This document shows positions 44,743 through 54,124 of a stretch of 64,000 nucleotides of DNA, one piece after another. Under the pieces are notes generated by a model, which worked only from the letters and a program-made list of their open reading frames with translations, made no database searches and had not been told where the DNA came from. Source of the stretch: an uncultured Muribaculaceae bacterium (lineage in GTDB: Bacteria > Bacteroidota > Bacteroidia > Bacteroidales > Muribaculaceae); NCBI GenBank assembly GCA_910587915.1, contig CAJUOB010000004.1, forward strand, positions 130,543-194,542, given 5' to 3'. Positions within the stretch are counted from its first letter, which is position 1. Every line of letters begins with the position of its first letter. The translations under genes were made by a program, and so were the position numbers.

Positions 44743-46053
44743 ATGGACGAATTCAAAGAAGTCTCTGAAAACTATACTCTCCGCGAGGCCATCCGCGAGG
44801 CACAGCGCTGCCTCCACTGCAAGGTGCCCTCGTGCCGCAAGGGATGTCCTATTAGCAACGATATGCCCGACTGGATTGCTGAGCTTGCCAAGGGCAATTT
44901 CGGCAATGCTCTCAATATAATCCACAACCGCAGCAATCTTCCTGCCGTCTGCGGACGCGTATGCGCCCACGAGCGACAGTGCGAGGGCAACTGCGTGCTT
45001 GCCAAGAAAGGCGCTCACATCAACATCGGCAAACTCGAGCGATTCGTGGCCGACTTCGACACCGACGCCGGATTATCACACGAAGCCATCCCCGAAAAAT
45101 CGCGTGGCCGTGTGGCTGTGATCGGCAGCGGACCCGCTGGCCTCACCATAGCCGGCGACCTCGCCCGACAGGGATTCGCCGTCGAGATATTCGAAATGGA
45201 ACCGGAGCCCGGCGGCGTGCTTATGTTCGGCATTCCCGAGTACCGCCTGCCAAAGGAAGTGGTGCGCCACGAAATCGAAAAAATAGAGCGTCTCGGCGTA
45301 ATATTCCATCTCGGCACAACCATTGGCAAATTCTACACTATCGACAATCTCTTCGAGCGTGGATTCGACGCAATCTTCATGGGCACCGGCACCGGCAAGC
45401 CCAAGAAACTCGACATTCCCGGCATAGACCATCCGGGAGTACGCCAGGCCATATGGTTCCTCCGTCGTGTGAGCCTATTCCAGAACGGCAGCATCGACCG
45501 CCGCGAAGTGATAGTGGGCGATGGCGACCGGGTGTTCGTCATAGGCTGTGGCAACACAGCCATCGATGCCGCACGCACAGCTGTGCGCATGGGTTCGGCC
45601 GAAGTGACCGTAGTCTACCACCGCACCATCAACGAGATGAAAGCGCTCCGCTCGGAGTACGACGAAGCCGTGGCCGAGGGCGTGCGCTTCATGTGGAACT
45701 CATCGATAGTTGAAATCGAAGGCGGCGAGGGCAACCGGCTCAGCCGCATAGCCATCGAAACCGAAGGCGTACGCACCACCGTGCCTGCCGACCGCGTCAT
45801 CCTGGCTGTGGGAAGCGCACCCGCCGCCCGCATCGTATCGACCACCGAGGGAATCGAGGTCGACAGCAAAGGCTACGTACTCACCCGCGACACCCCCTAT
45901 GGCATGACCACCCGCAAGGGAGTATTCGCCGGTGGCGATGTCACCAACCGCCCGGCAACAGTAGTACACGCCATGCAGGACGCCAAGCGCGTGGCCGAAG
46001 GCATTGCACGCTATGTCGACGCAATACGCCTGATACAATCCATCAATAACTGA
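44743..46053 (+). CDS. GltD-like NAD(P)H flavoprotein (glutamate synthase small-subunit family)
   Basis: 436 residues. The N-terminal Fe-S domain has CLHCKVPSCRKGCPISNDMP and CGRVCAHERQCEGNC. FAD binds at VAVIGSGPAGLTIAGDLA (near 126) and NAD(P) at VFVIGCGNTAIDAARTAVRM (near 265); GVFAGGDVTNRPATVVHAMQ closes the FAD site. Such proteins pass electrons from NAD(P)H to a partner; no GltB gene is in the window, so it may work alone (homotetrameric GltA type) or with another enzyme. It lies 20 bases before kdgK, which may be chance or a redox link with the uronate pathway. Confidence 0.82.
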   Translation: MDEFKEVSENYTLREAIREAQRCLHCKVPSCRKGCPISNDMPDWIAELAKGNFGNALNIIHNRSNLPAVCGRVCAHERQCEGNCVLAKKGAHINIGKLERFVADFDTDAGLSHEAIPEKSRGRVAVIGSGPAGLTIAGDLARQGFAVEIFEMEPEPGGVLMFGIPEYRLPKEVVRHEIEKIERLGVIFHLGTTIGKFYTIDNLFERGFDAIFMGTGTGKPKKLDIPGIDHPGVRQAIWFLRRVSLFQNGSIDRREVIVGDGDRVFVIGCGNTAIDAARTAVRMGSAEVTVVYHRTINEMKALRSEYDEAVAEGVRFMWNSSIVEIEGGEGNRLSRIAIETEGVRTTVPADRVILAVGSAPAARIVSTTEGIEVDSKGYVLTRDTPYGMTTRKGVFAGGDVTNRPATVVHAMQDAKRVAEGIARYVDAIRLIQSINN

Positions 46054-46073
46054 TCCATCATTCATCATAGCAA

Positions 46074-47096
46074 ATGAGCAAGATAATCACTCTCGGCGAG
46101 ATAATGCTCCGCCTTTCGCCTGCCGGATGCCACCGCTTCGTGCAGGTCGACAATTTCGATGTAATCTGGGGTGGCGGCGAGGCTAACGTTGCCGTAAGCT
46201 GCGCCAACTATGGCCACCATACATGCTTCGTATCGAAGCTTCCGACACACGAAATCGGCCAGGCCGCTGTCAACGCACTGCGCCGCTACGGTGTCGACAC
46301 CTCTCATGTGGCCCGCGGCGGAAACCGCGTGGGCATATACTACTGCGAGACCGGTGCGTCGATGCGCCCTTCGAAAGTGATCTACGACCGCGCCGGAAGC
46401 GCCATCGCCGAAGCAAATCCCGAAGACTTTGATTTCGACGCAATAATGGAAGGCGCCGACTGGTTCCACTGGAGCGGCATCACTCCTGCCATCTCCGATA
46501 AAGCCGCTGAGCTGACACGCCTTGCCTGCGAGGCCGCCAAGCGTCACGGCGTGACAGTGAGCGTCGACCTCAATTTCCGCAAGAAGCTGTGGACAAGCGA
46601 GAAGGCTCAGTCTATCATGCGCCCGCTCATGAAGTATGTCGACGTATGTATCGGCAACGAAGAAGACGCCGAGCTGTGCCTCGGATTCAAACCCGACAGC
46701 GATGTCGAAGGCGGCAACACCGATGCCGAAGGATACAAAGGAATCTTCGAGGCCATGGCACGCGAATTCGGATTCAAATATGTCGTATCGACCCTGCGCG
46801 AATCGTTCTCTGCCACCCACAATGGCTGGAAAGCCATGATATATAATGGTAAGGACTTCTATGTAAGCAAGCGCTACGACATCAATCCGATAATAGACCG
46901 CGTAGGTGGCGGCGACAGCTTCTCCGGAGGCCTCATCCATGGACTTCTCACCATGGACAACCAGGCCGACGCTCTCGAATTTGCCGTTGCTGCATCGGCC
47001 TTGAAGCACACCGTGCCCGGCGACTTCAACCTCGTGTCGGCCGACGAGGTGGCAGCCCTCGCCGGCGGCAACGCAAACGGCCGCGTACAACGTTAA
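46074..47096 (+). CDS. kdgK: 2-keto-3-deoxygluconate kinase
   Basis: 340-residue PfkB-type sugar kinase. ITLGEIMLRLSPAG is the N-terminal strand, GGGEANVAVSCANYG the first PfkB signature, SVDLNFRKKLW the substrate region, and VGGGDSFSGGLIHG holds the catalytic Asp of the second signature. ATP phosphorylates 2-keto-3-deoxygluconate at C6. The neighbours kduI, kduD and eda make the substrate assignment strong. It follows the GltD-like gene by 20 bases. Confidence 0.92.
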   Translation: MSKIITLGEIMLRLSPAGCHRFVQVDNFDVIWGGGEANVAVSCANYGHHTCFVSKLPTHEIGQAAVNALRRYGVDTSHVARGGNRVGIYYCETGASMRPSKVIYDRAGSAIAEANPEDFDFDAIMEGADWFHWSGITPAISDKAAELTRLACEAAKRHGVTVSVDLNFRKKLWTSEKAQSIMRPLMKYVDVCIGNEEDAELCLGFKPDSDVEGGNTDAEGYKGIFEAMAREFGFKYVVSTLRESFSATHNGWKAMIYNGKDFYVSKRYDINPIIDRVGGGDSFSGGLIHGLLTMDNQADALEFAVAASALKHTVPGDFNLVSADEVAALAGGNANGRVQR

Positions 47097-47100
47097 ATCA

Positions 47101-47218
47101 GGACAATGTATAATTAATAATGTATAATTAATAATGCGCACTATCAATTAATTGCATTGTTAATCTCCAACTATAGAAAAACTCATTATTAATTATTAAT
47201 TCTAAATTATTAATTAAA
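47101..47218. repeat. A+T-rich direct and inverted TAATTAAT repeats between kdgK and eda
   Basis: Two copies of TGTATAATTAATAATG in tandem, then ATTATTAATTATTAATT near 47185. It has the look of low-complexity spacer; no gene or promoter consensus is seen. Confidence 0.7.
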
Positions 47219-47221
47219 AAA

Positions 47222-47890
47222 ATGGCTCGATTCGATAAGCAACAGGTAATGGCCAAAATCGGTGCTACCGGCATGGTCCCTGTATTCTATCATAAAGACC
47301 TCGACACCGCCAAAGCTGTGTTGAAAGCTTGCTACGACGGCGGTGTCCGCGCCTTCGAATTCACCAACCGAGGAGATTTCGCACACGAAATTTTCGGCGA
47401 ACTGGTGAAATACGCCGCTACAGAATGTCCCGAGATGGCGCTCGGCGTTGGTTCGATTGTCGACCCCGCCACAGCAGCCCTCTTCCTGCAGTTGGGCGCA
47501 TGCTTCGTGGTAGGTCCGCTCTACAACCCCGAAATAGCTAAAGTGTGCAACCGCCGTCTGGTGCCCTACACCCCCGGGTGTGGCTCCATATCCGAAGTTG
47601 GATTCGCCCAGGAAGCAGGTTGCGACCTCTGCAAGGTATTCCCCGGCGACGTACTCGGTGCGAAATTCGTGAAAGGACTCCTGGCACCGATGCCCTGGAG
47701 CAAGCTCATGGTCACAGGTGGTGTCGAACCCACACAGGATAACCTATCATCGTGGATCAAAGCCGGTGTATACTGTGTCGGAATGGGCTCCAAGCTCTTC
47801 CCCAAAGACCGCATCGCGGCCGAGGACTGGCAGTATATCACCGCGAAATGCATCGAGGCCCTCGCCTACATAGCCGAGGCCCGCAAGTAA
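47222..47890 (+). CDS. eda: KDPG/KHG aldolase
   Basis: 222 residues, TIM barrel. Family motifs are GMVPVFYHKDLDTAKAVLKA, GVRAFEFTNRGD (with the catalytic Glu), LGVGSIVDPATAALFLQLGA and the Schiff-base lysine Lys138 in CDLCKVFPGDVLG. VTGGVEPTQDNLSSWIKAG ends the pattern. It cleaves 2-keto-3-deoxy-6-phosphogluconate to pyruvate and glyceraldehyde-3-phosphate, the last step of the uronate route encoded upstream. A terminator follows. Confidence 0.94.
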   Translation: MARFDKQQVMAKIGATGMVPVFYHKDLDTAKAVLKACYDGGVRAFEFTNRGDFAHEIFGELVKYAATECPEMALGVGSIVDPATAALFLQLGACFVVGPLYNPEIAKVCNRRLVPYTPGCGSISEVGFAQEAGCDLCKVFPGDVLGAKFVKGLLAPMPWSKLMVTGGVEPTQDNLSSWIKAGVYCVGMGSKLFPKDRIAAEDWQYITAKCIEALAYIAEARK

Positions 47891-47907
47891 TACGGAAATA
47901 CTCTTAA

Positions 47908-47946
47908 AACAGAAAAGCAGCCCCGCAAGGCTGCTTTTTCTGTTTT
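47908..47946. terminator. Bidirectional terminator after eda
   Basis: AAAAGCAGCC / GGCTGCTTTT with loop CCGCAA, extended by AACAG/CTGTT. Confidence 0.88.
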
Positions 47947-47955
47947 ATATTATCG

Positions 47956-48888
47956 TCAGTCTTCCTGCGCCGGAAGCGGTATGCGTTTGAGCGTCATCAC
48001 CTGCTTGCCGTTGCGGTCAAGCAACAGCACAGTGTTGTCGTTCTTGCCGGCGATTGCAGTTGTGGCTTCTTCGAGCGCCACGAGCATAGCTGTTTCCTGC
48101 GCTGTCTTATAACAAGCCATACGAGTCACACCCATATTGCTGAAATCGATGGCATTGGTAGCAGCCGGATCGATGTATATGTCGCCGTTGAAATAGTTAC
48201 AGCCTGTATTGCCATGAGTCTTAAGCTCGGCAATGTCGATGAATATATTGCACTCCTCATCGTCGATCTGCTTGCCGTTGATAGATGTCACCAGCCAGTT
48301 GCCATTGAGGAACTCCATGTTGTGACGGCGCAGCGTAAGCACAGCCTTACCGGCAGCGTTCTTAAGATAGAGATATGTGTCCTGCCCCAGACGGTATGAC
48401 TCGGCAGTGAGACGTTCCTGTCCATTGAGTGCTGCTCCTATGGCATCGGCATATGGCACATCGGCGCAGTACTTCATGGTCGACAAAGTGTTCGAGAACA
48501 CCATCACGCCGTCCGAGCGCAGCACATAGTCGCCATTCACTATGTTGCAGCCATCCGATGCGAAGAAACGGCCGGTAGACGGCTGAAAATTCACATACGG
48601 TAGATTCTCCTCGCCGGTTACTTTCGTATCGCCGACAGCAACGATCTGCCATTGTCCTCCGCCCAGAGTCTCATCGGTCGGGCGCTCGCCCTTGGGGCTT
48701 TCGGGTACCGATGCCTCGGCGGCGGCGTTTTTATTTTTATTTTTGTTTTTTTTATCTTTTTTGGGTGCCTTCACCGCAACCGTGGTCACTTTTTCACTAC
48801 TTCCGGTTTTCTCCGCAGGCCGGAATACAGAGCACGACGACAGCAGTAGCATGGCCGCTACAGCAGCTGTTATAAAGCTTGTTTTCAT
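47956..48888 (-). CDS. META-domain lipoprotein (two META modules)
   Basis: 310 residues with a lipobox (AAVAAMLLLSSC, Cys19). A Lys/Asn-rich linker (KKDKKNKNKNKN, residues 44-55) leads to two META/HslJ-like domains. The first contains GGGQWQIVAVGDTKV ... FFASDGCNIVNGDY, and the second GNWLVTSINGKQI ... GNTGCNYFNGDIY followed by MGVTRMAC. Such domains occur in HslJ and other envelope proteins and bind unknown partners. It likely sits in the outer membrane. Confidence 0.85.
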   Translation of the reverse strand: MKTSFITAAVAAMLLLSSCSVFRPAEKTGSSEKVTTVAVKAPKKDKKNKNKNKNAAAEASVPESPKGERPTDETLGGGQWQIVAVGDTKVTGEENLPYVNFQPSTGRFFASDGCNIVNGDYVLRSDGVMVFSNTLSTMKYCADVPYADAIGAALNGQERLTAESYRLGQDTYLYLKNAAGKAVLTLRRHNMEFLNGNWLVTSINGKQIDDEECNIFIDIAELKTHGNTGCNYFNGDIYIDPAATNAIDFSNMGVTRMACYKTAQETAMLVALEEATTAIAGKNDNTVLLLDRNGKQVMTLKRIPLPAQED

Positions 48889-48983
48889 ATCGTATCAGTA
48901 TAATTTTTACACTTTAGGAACACATGGGAAAACACGAATGTTTCACCCGCCTATGTAAAGATAACAATTTTTCGCGAAACCCT

Positions 48984-49014
48984 TTTGCCGATTCTGCGAA
49001 AAAGGTTAATTTTG
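48984..49014 (+). promoter_or_regulatory. Promoter of ilvA
   Basis: TTTG (48984-48987), 19 bases, TAATTTTG (49007-49014), 33 bases before the ATG. Confidence 0.78.
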
Positions 49015-49047
49015 CCTTAATCACATCCGTCATATCAATTGAACGAC

Positions 49048-50250
49048 ATGGAAAAACTCGAAATAAGTGAAATATTCAACGCAGCCGCCGTGCTCAAGAA
49101 CGTAGCACGCAAGACTGCCATCATCCCGGCTCCGAAAATCAACCCCGAAGCCGAGATATTCCTCAAGACCGAGAACCTGCAGCTCACCGGATCTTTCAAG
49201 CTCCGTGGCGCATACTACAAGATATCGCAGCTCACCGACGAGGAAAAAGCCCGCGGTGTGATAGCTTGCTCTGCCGGAAACCATGCGCAAGGTGTAGCTC
49301 TCGGTGCCACTCACAATGGCATCAAGTCGCTCATCTGTCTGCCCGCAGGCGCTCCGATTTCGAAAGTTGAGGCTACAAAAGGCTACGGAGCCGAAGTCTG
49401 CCTGGTGCCCGGCGTCTACGACGATGCCTATGCCAAGGCTATCGAGCTACAGAAAGAATTCGGCTACAGCTTCGTGCACCCCTTCGACGACCCCAAGGTG
49501 ATTGCCGGCCAGGGTACCATAGGCCTCGAGATTCTCGAGCAGATGCCCGACGTACAAGCCGTGATCGTGCCCATCGGCGGCGGCGGTCTCATATCGGGTG
49601 TGGCATTCGCCATCAAGACCCTGCGCCCCGACGTGAAAGTATACGGCGTGCAGAGCTCCGGCGCACCTTCGATGGCGGCATCGCTCAAGGAAGGCAAGCT
49701 GTGCCACCTCAACGACGTGTCGACCATCGCCGACGGCATTGCCGTGAAAGAGCCCGGTGTCAACACCTTCGAGATGTGCAATAAATACGTCGACGAAGTC
49801 GTGACAGTGAGCGACGACGAAATCGCCGCCGCAATCCTCGCACTCATCGAGCAGCAGAAGCTTGTGGCAGAAGGCGCCGGCGCAGTGGCTGTGGCAGCTG
49901 CAATGTTCAACAAAGTGCCCATAAAAGGCCTCAAGACTGTCTGCCTTGTGTCGGGCGGAAACATCGACGTCAACACCCTCAGCCGTGTGATCACACGAGG
50001 TCTCAACAAAAGCGGACGCAACTACACATTCATCATCGACATGCCCGACAAACCCGGACAACTCTCGGGCGTATGCAGCGTCATCGGCGACCGGGGCGGC
50101 AACATTCTATCCGTCACCCACGAACGAATCAACTCCAGTTCGGCCATCAACGGCTGTACCATACGTCTCGAAATGGAAAGCCGCGACAACAACCACATCG
50201 AAGAAATCCGAAAAGCGCTCCGCGACTCCGGATACAACGTCCTCAATTAA
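49048..50250 (+). CDS. ilvA: Threonine ammonia-lyase (threonine dehydratase)
   Basis: 400 residues from ATG 49048; a TTG three codons upstream is in frame but less likely. The PLP lysine is in TGSFKLRGAYYK (near 53), with SAGNHAQGVALGA, and the phosphate-binding GGGGLISGVAFA. A short C-terminal ACT-like domain (about 325-400; DMPDKPGQLSGVCSVIGDRG) is of the catabolic/single-ACT type, common in Bacteroidetes. It deaminates threonine to 2-oxobutyrate for isoleucine synthesis or catabolism. Confidence 0.93.
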   Translation: MEKLEISEIFNAAAVLKNVARKTAIIPAPKINPEAEIFLKTENLQLTGSFKLRGAYYKISQLTDEEKARGVIACSAGNHAQGVALGATHNGIKSLICLPAGAPISKVEATKGYGAEVCLVPGVYDDAYAKAIELQKEFGYSFVHPFDDPKVIAGQGTIGLEILEQMPDVQAVIVPIGGGGLISGVAFAIKTLRPDVKVYGVQSSGAPSMAASLKEGKLCHLNDVSTIADGIAVKEPGVNTFEMCNKYVDEVVTVSDDEIAAAILALIEQQKLVAEGAGAVAVAAAMFNKVPIKGLKTVCLVSGGNIDVNTLSRVITRGLNKSGRNYTFIIDMPDKPGQLSGVCSVIGDRGGNILSVTHERINSSSAINGCTIRLEMESRDNNHIEEIRKALRDSGYNVLN

Positions 50251-50271
50251 ACAACCAATCATTAACCATCT

Positions 50272-51474
50272 ATGAAAATATACGCTTCATTGCTCGCCGC
50301 TGCGCTCGCTCTCCCGGCGGCAGCCCAGGCACCGGCCGATACCGCGGCCACCGACACCGCATTTGTATTCACCGACATCATCACCCTACCCACCACTTCG
50401 GTAAAGGACCAGAACAAATCGGGAACATGCTGGTGCTTCGCCGGCACTTCATTCTTCGAAAACGAAATCCGTCGTCTTGGCGGCGACTCGCTCGACCTCT
50501 CCGAAATGTTCACCGTGCGCCACTGCTATGCCGACAAAGCCGACCGCTTCGTGCGCATGTACGGTCAGATGAACTTCGCCCCCGGCGGCTCGCTCCTCGA
50601 CGTGCCCTACGTGTGGAAACACTACGGTGCCGTTCCCGAAGAAGTGTACCGCGGACTTGAGTACGGCGAGGACAAGCACGTGCACGGAGAACTCGACGCC
50701 GTCCTCGACGCCTACGTCAAAGCCGTTGCCCGCAAGCCCACCAAGAAAGTATCGACCGCATGGAAAAAAGGCGTCGATGGCGTCCTCGACGCATACTTCG
50801 GCGAGCTCCCGGCCACATTCGAGTACAAAGGCAAGACCTATACCCCGCAGAGCTATGCCGCAAGCCTGCCGATAAAGCTCGACGACTACGTGGCGCTCAC
50901 TTCGTTCACTCACCATCCGTTCTACGAGCAGTTCGTCTTCGAAGTGCCCGACAACTGGCTCTGGGGACAGTACTGGAACCTGCCGCTCGACGAATTCAAG
51001 GCCGTTGTCGACAATGCCCTCGAAAACGGTTTCAGCCTCGTATGGGCTGCCGACGTGAGCGAAGGCGGTTTCAAATGGACCGATGGTGTCGCACTCATGC
51101 CCAAAGGCAAATCGGAAGGCGACATGGACGGTACCGAACTCGCCCGCTGGGTCAAACTCTCCGATAAAGAGCGCGCAAACAGCCGCTACGACTTCAAGGC
51201 ACCCGTCGAAGAAATCGAAGTCACACAGGAACTGCGCCAGCAAATGTTCGACAACCAGGAAACAACCGACGACCATGGCATGGAAATTGTCGGAGTGGCA
51301 AAAGACCAGAAAGGCAACCGATACTACAAAGTCAAGAATTCATGGGATACCAACCAGGTATACGACGGTTTCTTCTACGTATCCGAGCCATACTTCAAAG
51401 CCAAAACCGTCAATATTCTCGTGCACCGCGACGCCATTCCCAAAGCCATCGCTAAAAAACTCGGACTGAAGTAA
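50272..51474 (+). CDS. Exported C1-family cysteine peptidase (PepC/bleomycin hydrolase-like)
   Basis: 400 residues. A signal peptide (YASLLAAALALPAAAQA) precedes the papain-like core. The catalytic Cys53 is in QNKSGTCWCFAGTS, His in DDHGMEIVG and Asn in VKNSWD, all intact. NFAPGGSLLDVPYVWKHYG and HPFYEQFVFEVPDNW match aminopeptidase C of Bacteroidetes. Usual PepC is cytoplasmic and about 440 residues; this exported form probably trims peptides in the periplasm. It follows ilvA by 21 bases. Confidence 0.9.
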   Translation: MKIYASLLAAALALPAAAQAPADTAATDTAFVFTDIITLPTTSVKDQNKSGTCWCFAGTSFFENEIRRLGGDSLDLSEMFTVRHCYADKADRFVRMYGQMNFAPGGSLLDVPYVWKHYGAVPEEVYRGLEYGEDKHVHGELDAVLDAYVKAVARKPTKKVSTAWKKGVDGVLDAYFGELPATFEYKGKTYTPQSYAASLPIKLDDYVALTSFTHHPFYEQFVFEVPDNWLWGQYWNLPLDEFKAVVDNALENGFSLVWAADVSEGGFKWTDGVALMPKGKSEGDMDGTELARWVKLSDKERANSRYDFKAPVEEIEVTQELRQQMFDNQETTDDHGMEIVGVAKDQKGNRYYKVKNSWDTNQVYDGFFYVSEPYFKAKTVNILVHRDAIPKAIAKKLGLK

Positions 51475-51492
51475 CACCGCAGCCACGTCCCT

Positions 51493-51505
51493 GTGCCATA
51501 GGCAC
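51493..51505. repeat. Three-base-loop palindrome GTGCC-ATA-GGCAC
   Basis: Perfect 5-base stem 18 bases after the peptidase stop, just before the terminator. Confidence 0.6.
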
Positions 51506-51516
51506 CAAAGATACAG

Positions 51517-51560
51517 AATCCCAGGACAGATTCTCTCGCGAGGATTTATCCTGGGATTTT
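51517..51560 (+). terminator. Hairpin terminator after the peptidase gene
   Basis: AATCCCAGGA / TCCTGGGATT, 22-base loop, followed by TTTC. Confidence 0.75.
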
Positions 51561-51578
51561 CAATCCAACAGCCCAACA

Positions 51579-52088
51579 ATGAAAAAAATACTGATTGCAA
51601 TAGCCGCCCTGGCTCTCATGACCACAGCGTGCAAAACATCTGAAGCCAACTACCGCGCCGCCTACGAGAAAGCCGTCGAAGCCCGCGAAGCCGACCAGTC
51701 GGTCGACTCCACTATCTACGGAAACATACGCCGGCAGGCAAACACCAGCACCGTCGAAGTCGAACCGGGCATCAGCACCGACGTACGTTCGCAGCTCGTA
51801 CGCGTCACCGAAGGCGGTGGCGGAATCCGCGAGAATCTGCATCGCTACTGCGTCATTGTCGGCCAATTCAAGCAAAAATTCAACGCCATCTCACTGCGCG
51901 ACCGCCTCGCCGAGGCCGGACACCCGGCGGCATTCGTAGTCGAAACTGCCGAACCATACTACTACATCGTACTCGGATCGTACGACGACCTCAAGCAGGC
52001 CTATGATGCCATGCAGTCCATAAACGCCAAGCCGCCAGTACCCATGAAAGCACCATTGCCATTCCTGCTCCGAGCCACCGCCCGATGA
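51579..52088 (+). CDS. SPOR-domain lipoprotein
   Basis: 169 residues with a lipobox (AALALMTTAC, Cys18). A charged helix (ANYRAAYEKAVEAREADQ) is followed by a SPOR domain at about 85-150 (HRYCVIVGQFKQKFNAISLRD and YYIVLGSYDDLKQAYDA). SPOR domains bind denuded peptidoglycan at division sites. Its stop overlaps the next start as ATGA (52085-52088), so the two are coupled. Confidence 0.85.
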   Translation: MKKILIAIAALALMTTACKTSEANYRAAYEKAVEAREADQSVDSTIYGNIRRQANTSTVEVEPGISTDVRSQLVRVTEGGGGIRENLHRYCVIVGQFKQKFNAISLRDRLAEAGHPAAFVVETAEPYYYIVLGSYDDLKQAYDAMQSINAKPPVPMKAPLPFLLRATAR

Positions 52089-53740
52089 AATCACTGCTAC
52101 TCTACATACTCCTGCTCTCGTTCGCCGTATGCGCATGCACCGGCGACCGGAGCAATGCCTCATTCCAAAACATCGAAGCCTTCATGGGCGCCGATCCCGA
52201 CTCGGCCCTCGCTCTCGCCAACGCATTCGAGCCCCACGGCAAAGCAGAGCACGCCCGCCGAGCCTTGCTCATAGCCAAAGCCGCCGACAAAGCCTACCAT
52301 CTCCTGCCCGACGACTCCCTCATAAGAATAGCCGCCGACTTCTACCACGGCCACAACGACTCCCTCGAAGTCCAAAGCCTCTACTATCTCGCCAACCAGC
52401 ACTATAATGATAAAGCCCACGACAAAGCACTCCTTACACTTCACGATGCCGAGAATTTAGCCCAACGAATCAATGATTACTTCTATGTAGGTATGAGTCA
52501 GCAATTGCAAGCCTTAATACATTCAGAATTGTTCTTTTGGGATAAAGAAATTGAATTCAACCTGAAATCAATCGAAAACTTCACCAAGGCATGCAAACCG
52601 CAACATGTACTATGGGCGAAACTAATCACTGCAAATTCTTTAAAAAACGCATTCAGGAACGATAGCGCAATACAGCTTCTGAACGATATAATCTATGATA
52701 TCTCACATTCCACCATCGACGCTAAAAGCGAATGGCACAGAGTAATGGCTTTAGTTCAGAATAACAAACAAAATTATCATCAGGCCGTCGACAATTTCAC
52801 ATGGATTTTAGAAAATGCACCATATGACATGGATTTCCATTCATGGGCTTTCTTATGCGATTCTTATATTAATCTTAAAGATATAGAAAAAAGTCAATTC
52901 GCACTTCAAAATGCACGAGCGCATCAATCCACGCCTGTAGATTCCATCTTTGTCGAAAGCCTCGAGTATGACCTTGACGAGATCAGAATAGGCAATTATA
53001 GCCGAAATATACGGAACAAACAGATTCAGATAAAAATAAACAAGGAGAGGGATTTCCGGCTCACTCATCCTTACTACTCTTTACTAAACGATTACCTCAA
53101 TAATCAGATTGTATCGCAGAAAAAAGATATAGAGGCCGAACGGAAACAGCATATCTACACAAGCTGCATTCTCGCACTCACTATTCTATTATTGGCAGCG
53201 GCAGTACTGCTTATTTACAATAAAAATAAAATCAAGGAATCCAATATCAGGATGTTGATGCAGAACATCGCTATTCTCAACAATGATATAAACGAGGCCG
53301 AACAGAAAGAAGAGTATCTAAATATAGAAATCAGTTCACTCCTTTCCGACAAACTGACTCTTTTGAACAAAATCTGTACCGAATTATATCAGAAACCATC
53401 CGGAACAGCTGATTCTATATTGGTGAAAAGGCTTGAAAGCATAATTGCAGAAATAAATTCGCCCGCGACAATAGCACAACTCGAAAAGACTGCAAATACC
53501 CGGTCGGGAGGCATTATCACAAAACTACAAGATATATGTCCCAAGCTGAACGACACCAAATACCGACTGGCTATATATATCATCTTAGGATTCTCGACCG
53601 AGACCCAATGCTTCCTTCTGCATAAAAGCATCAATAATCTCTATGTGATAAAACATCGTCTAAGAAAAGACATCGAAGAATCAGAAAGCCCCGACTCAAC
53701 CACTATAATCGAAGCCCTATCTCTAAAGAAAAAACAATAA
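52085..53740 (+). CDS. TPR signalling protein with a membrane segment, coiled coil and LuxR-like C-terminal region
   Basis: 551 residues. A lipobox-like N-terminus (LLLSFAVCAC) is followed by TPR helices (about 25-320), one membrane segment near 355-375 (SCILALTILLLAAAVLLIY), a coiled coil (about 378-440) and a C-terminal helix block LNDTKYRLAIYIILGFSTE ... INNLYVIKHRLRKDI. That block resembles the helix-turn-helix of Bacteroidales LuxR-like TPR regulators but lacks the usual basic recognition helix. It may sense the envelope and regulate transcription (inference). The first 355 bases are G+C-rich; from about 52440 the gene is distinctly A+T-richer, as if joined from two sources. Confidence 0.7.
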   Translation: MKSLLLYILLLSFAVCACTGDRSNASFQNIEAFMGADPDSALALANAFEPHGKAEHARRALLIAKAADKAYHLLPDDSLIRIAADFYHGHNDSLEVQSLYYLANQHYNDKAHDKALLTLHDAENLAQRINDYFYVGMSQQLQALIHSELFFWDKEIEFNLKSIENFTKACKPQHVLWAKLITANSLKNAFRNDSAIQLLNDIIYDISHSTIDAKSEWHRVMALVQNNKQNYHQAVDNFTWILENAPYDMDFHSWAFLCDSYINLKDIEKSQFALQNARAHQSTPVDSIFVESLEYDLDEIRIGNYSRNIRNKQIQIKINKERDFRLTHPYYSLLNDYLNNQIVSQKKDIEAERKQHIYTSCILALTILLLAAAVLLIYNKNKIKESNIRMLMQNIAILNNDINEAEQKEEYLNIEISSLLSDKLTLLNKICTELYQKPSGTADSILVKRLESIIAEINSPATIAQLEKTANTRSGGIITKLQDICPKLNDTKYRLAIYIILGFSTETQCFLLHKSINNLYVIKHRLRKDIEESESPDSTTIIEALSLKKKQ

Positions 53741-53977
53741 AATCCCATACATACCACCTCGCACGAAAGGGCTATTCAAGCCATTTTCGGCTGCAAATCA
53801 GAACATTAGCACATCAACACCAAAGACGCAAACCATATTTATCTGGTAATCAACAAATTACAGCCCAAGCAGAAGAGCGTAATAAATTTATCTCTCATGC
53901 AAATTGTACACCCTTGATAATAAGAGGTTTACAAAGCCGAAAATTGACTTGTGTAATATGATGTAATCGGTAAAATC
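53741..53977. other. Gene-free A+T-rich stretch
   Basis: No coding frame with a plausible start, RNA gene or repeat was seen between the regulator and the promoter of the barrel genes. Confidence 0.6.
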
Positions 53978-53978
53978 C

Positions 53979-54009
53979 TTGCCGAGTGCTATTATTATAC
54001 CTAATTTTG
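53979..54009 (+). promoter_or_regulatory. Promoter of the first barrel gene
   Basis: TTG (53979-53981), 20 bases, TAATTTTG (54002-54009); leader of about 110 bases. Confidence 0.65.
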
Positions 54010-54124
54010 CACTGCAACATCATCACTTTTCTACTCCTAATCAACATAGATAGCTTGCGGGTCACATAACAAAATATCCGAAAAAATTTTTCCACTAATT
54101 TATTTAGAACCAAATTTCATCATC

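Noticed and set aside
46065..47147. 360-residue frame opposite kdgK
   Set aside because: Antisense to a complete PfkB kinase with both signatures; no domain recognised.
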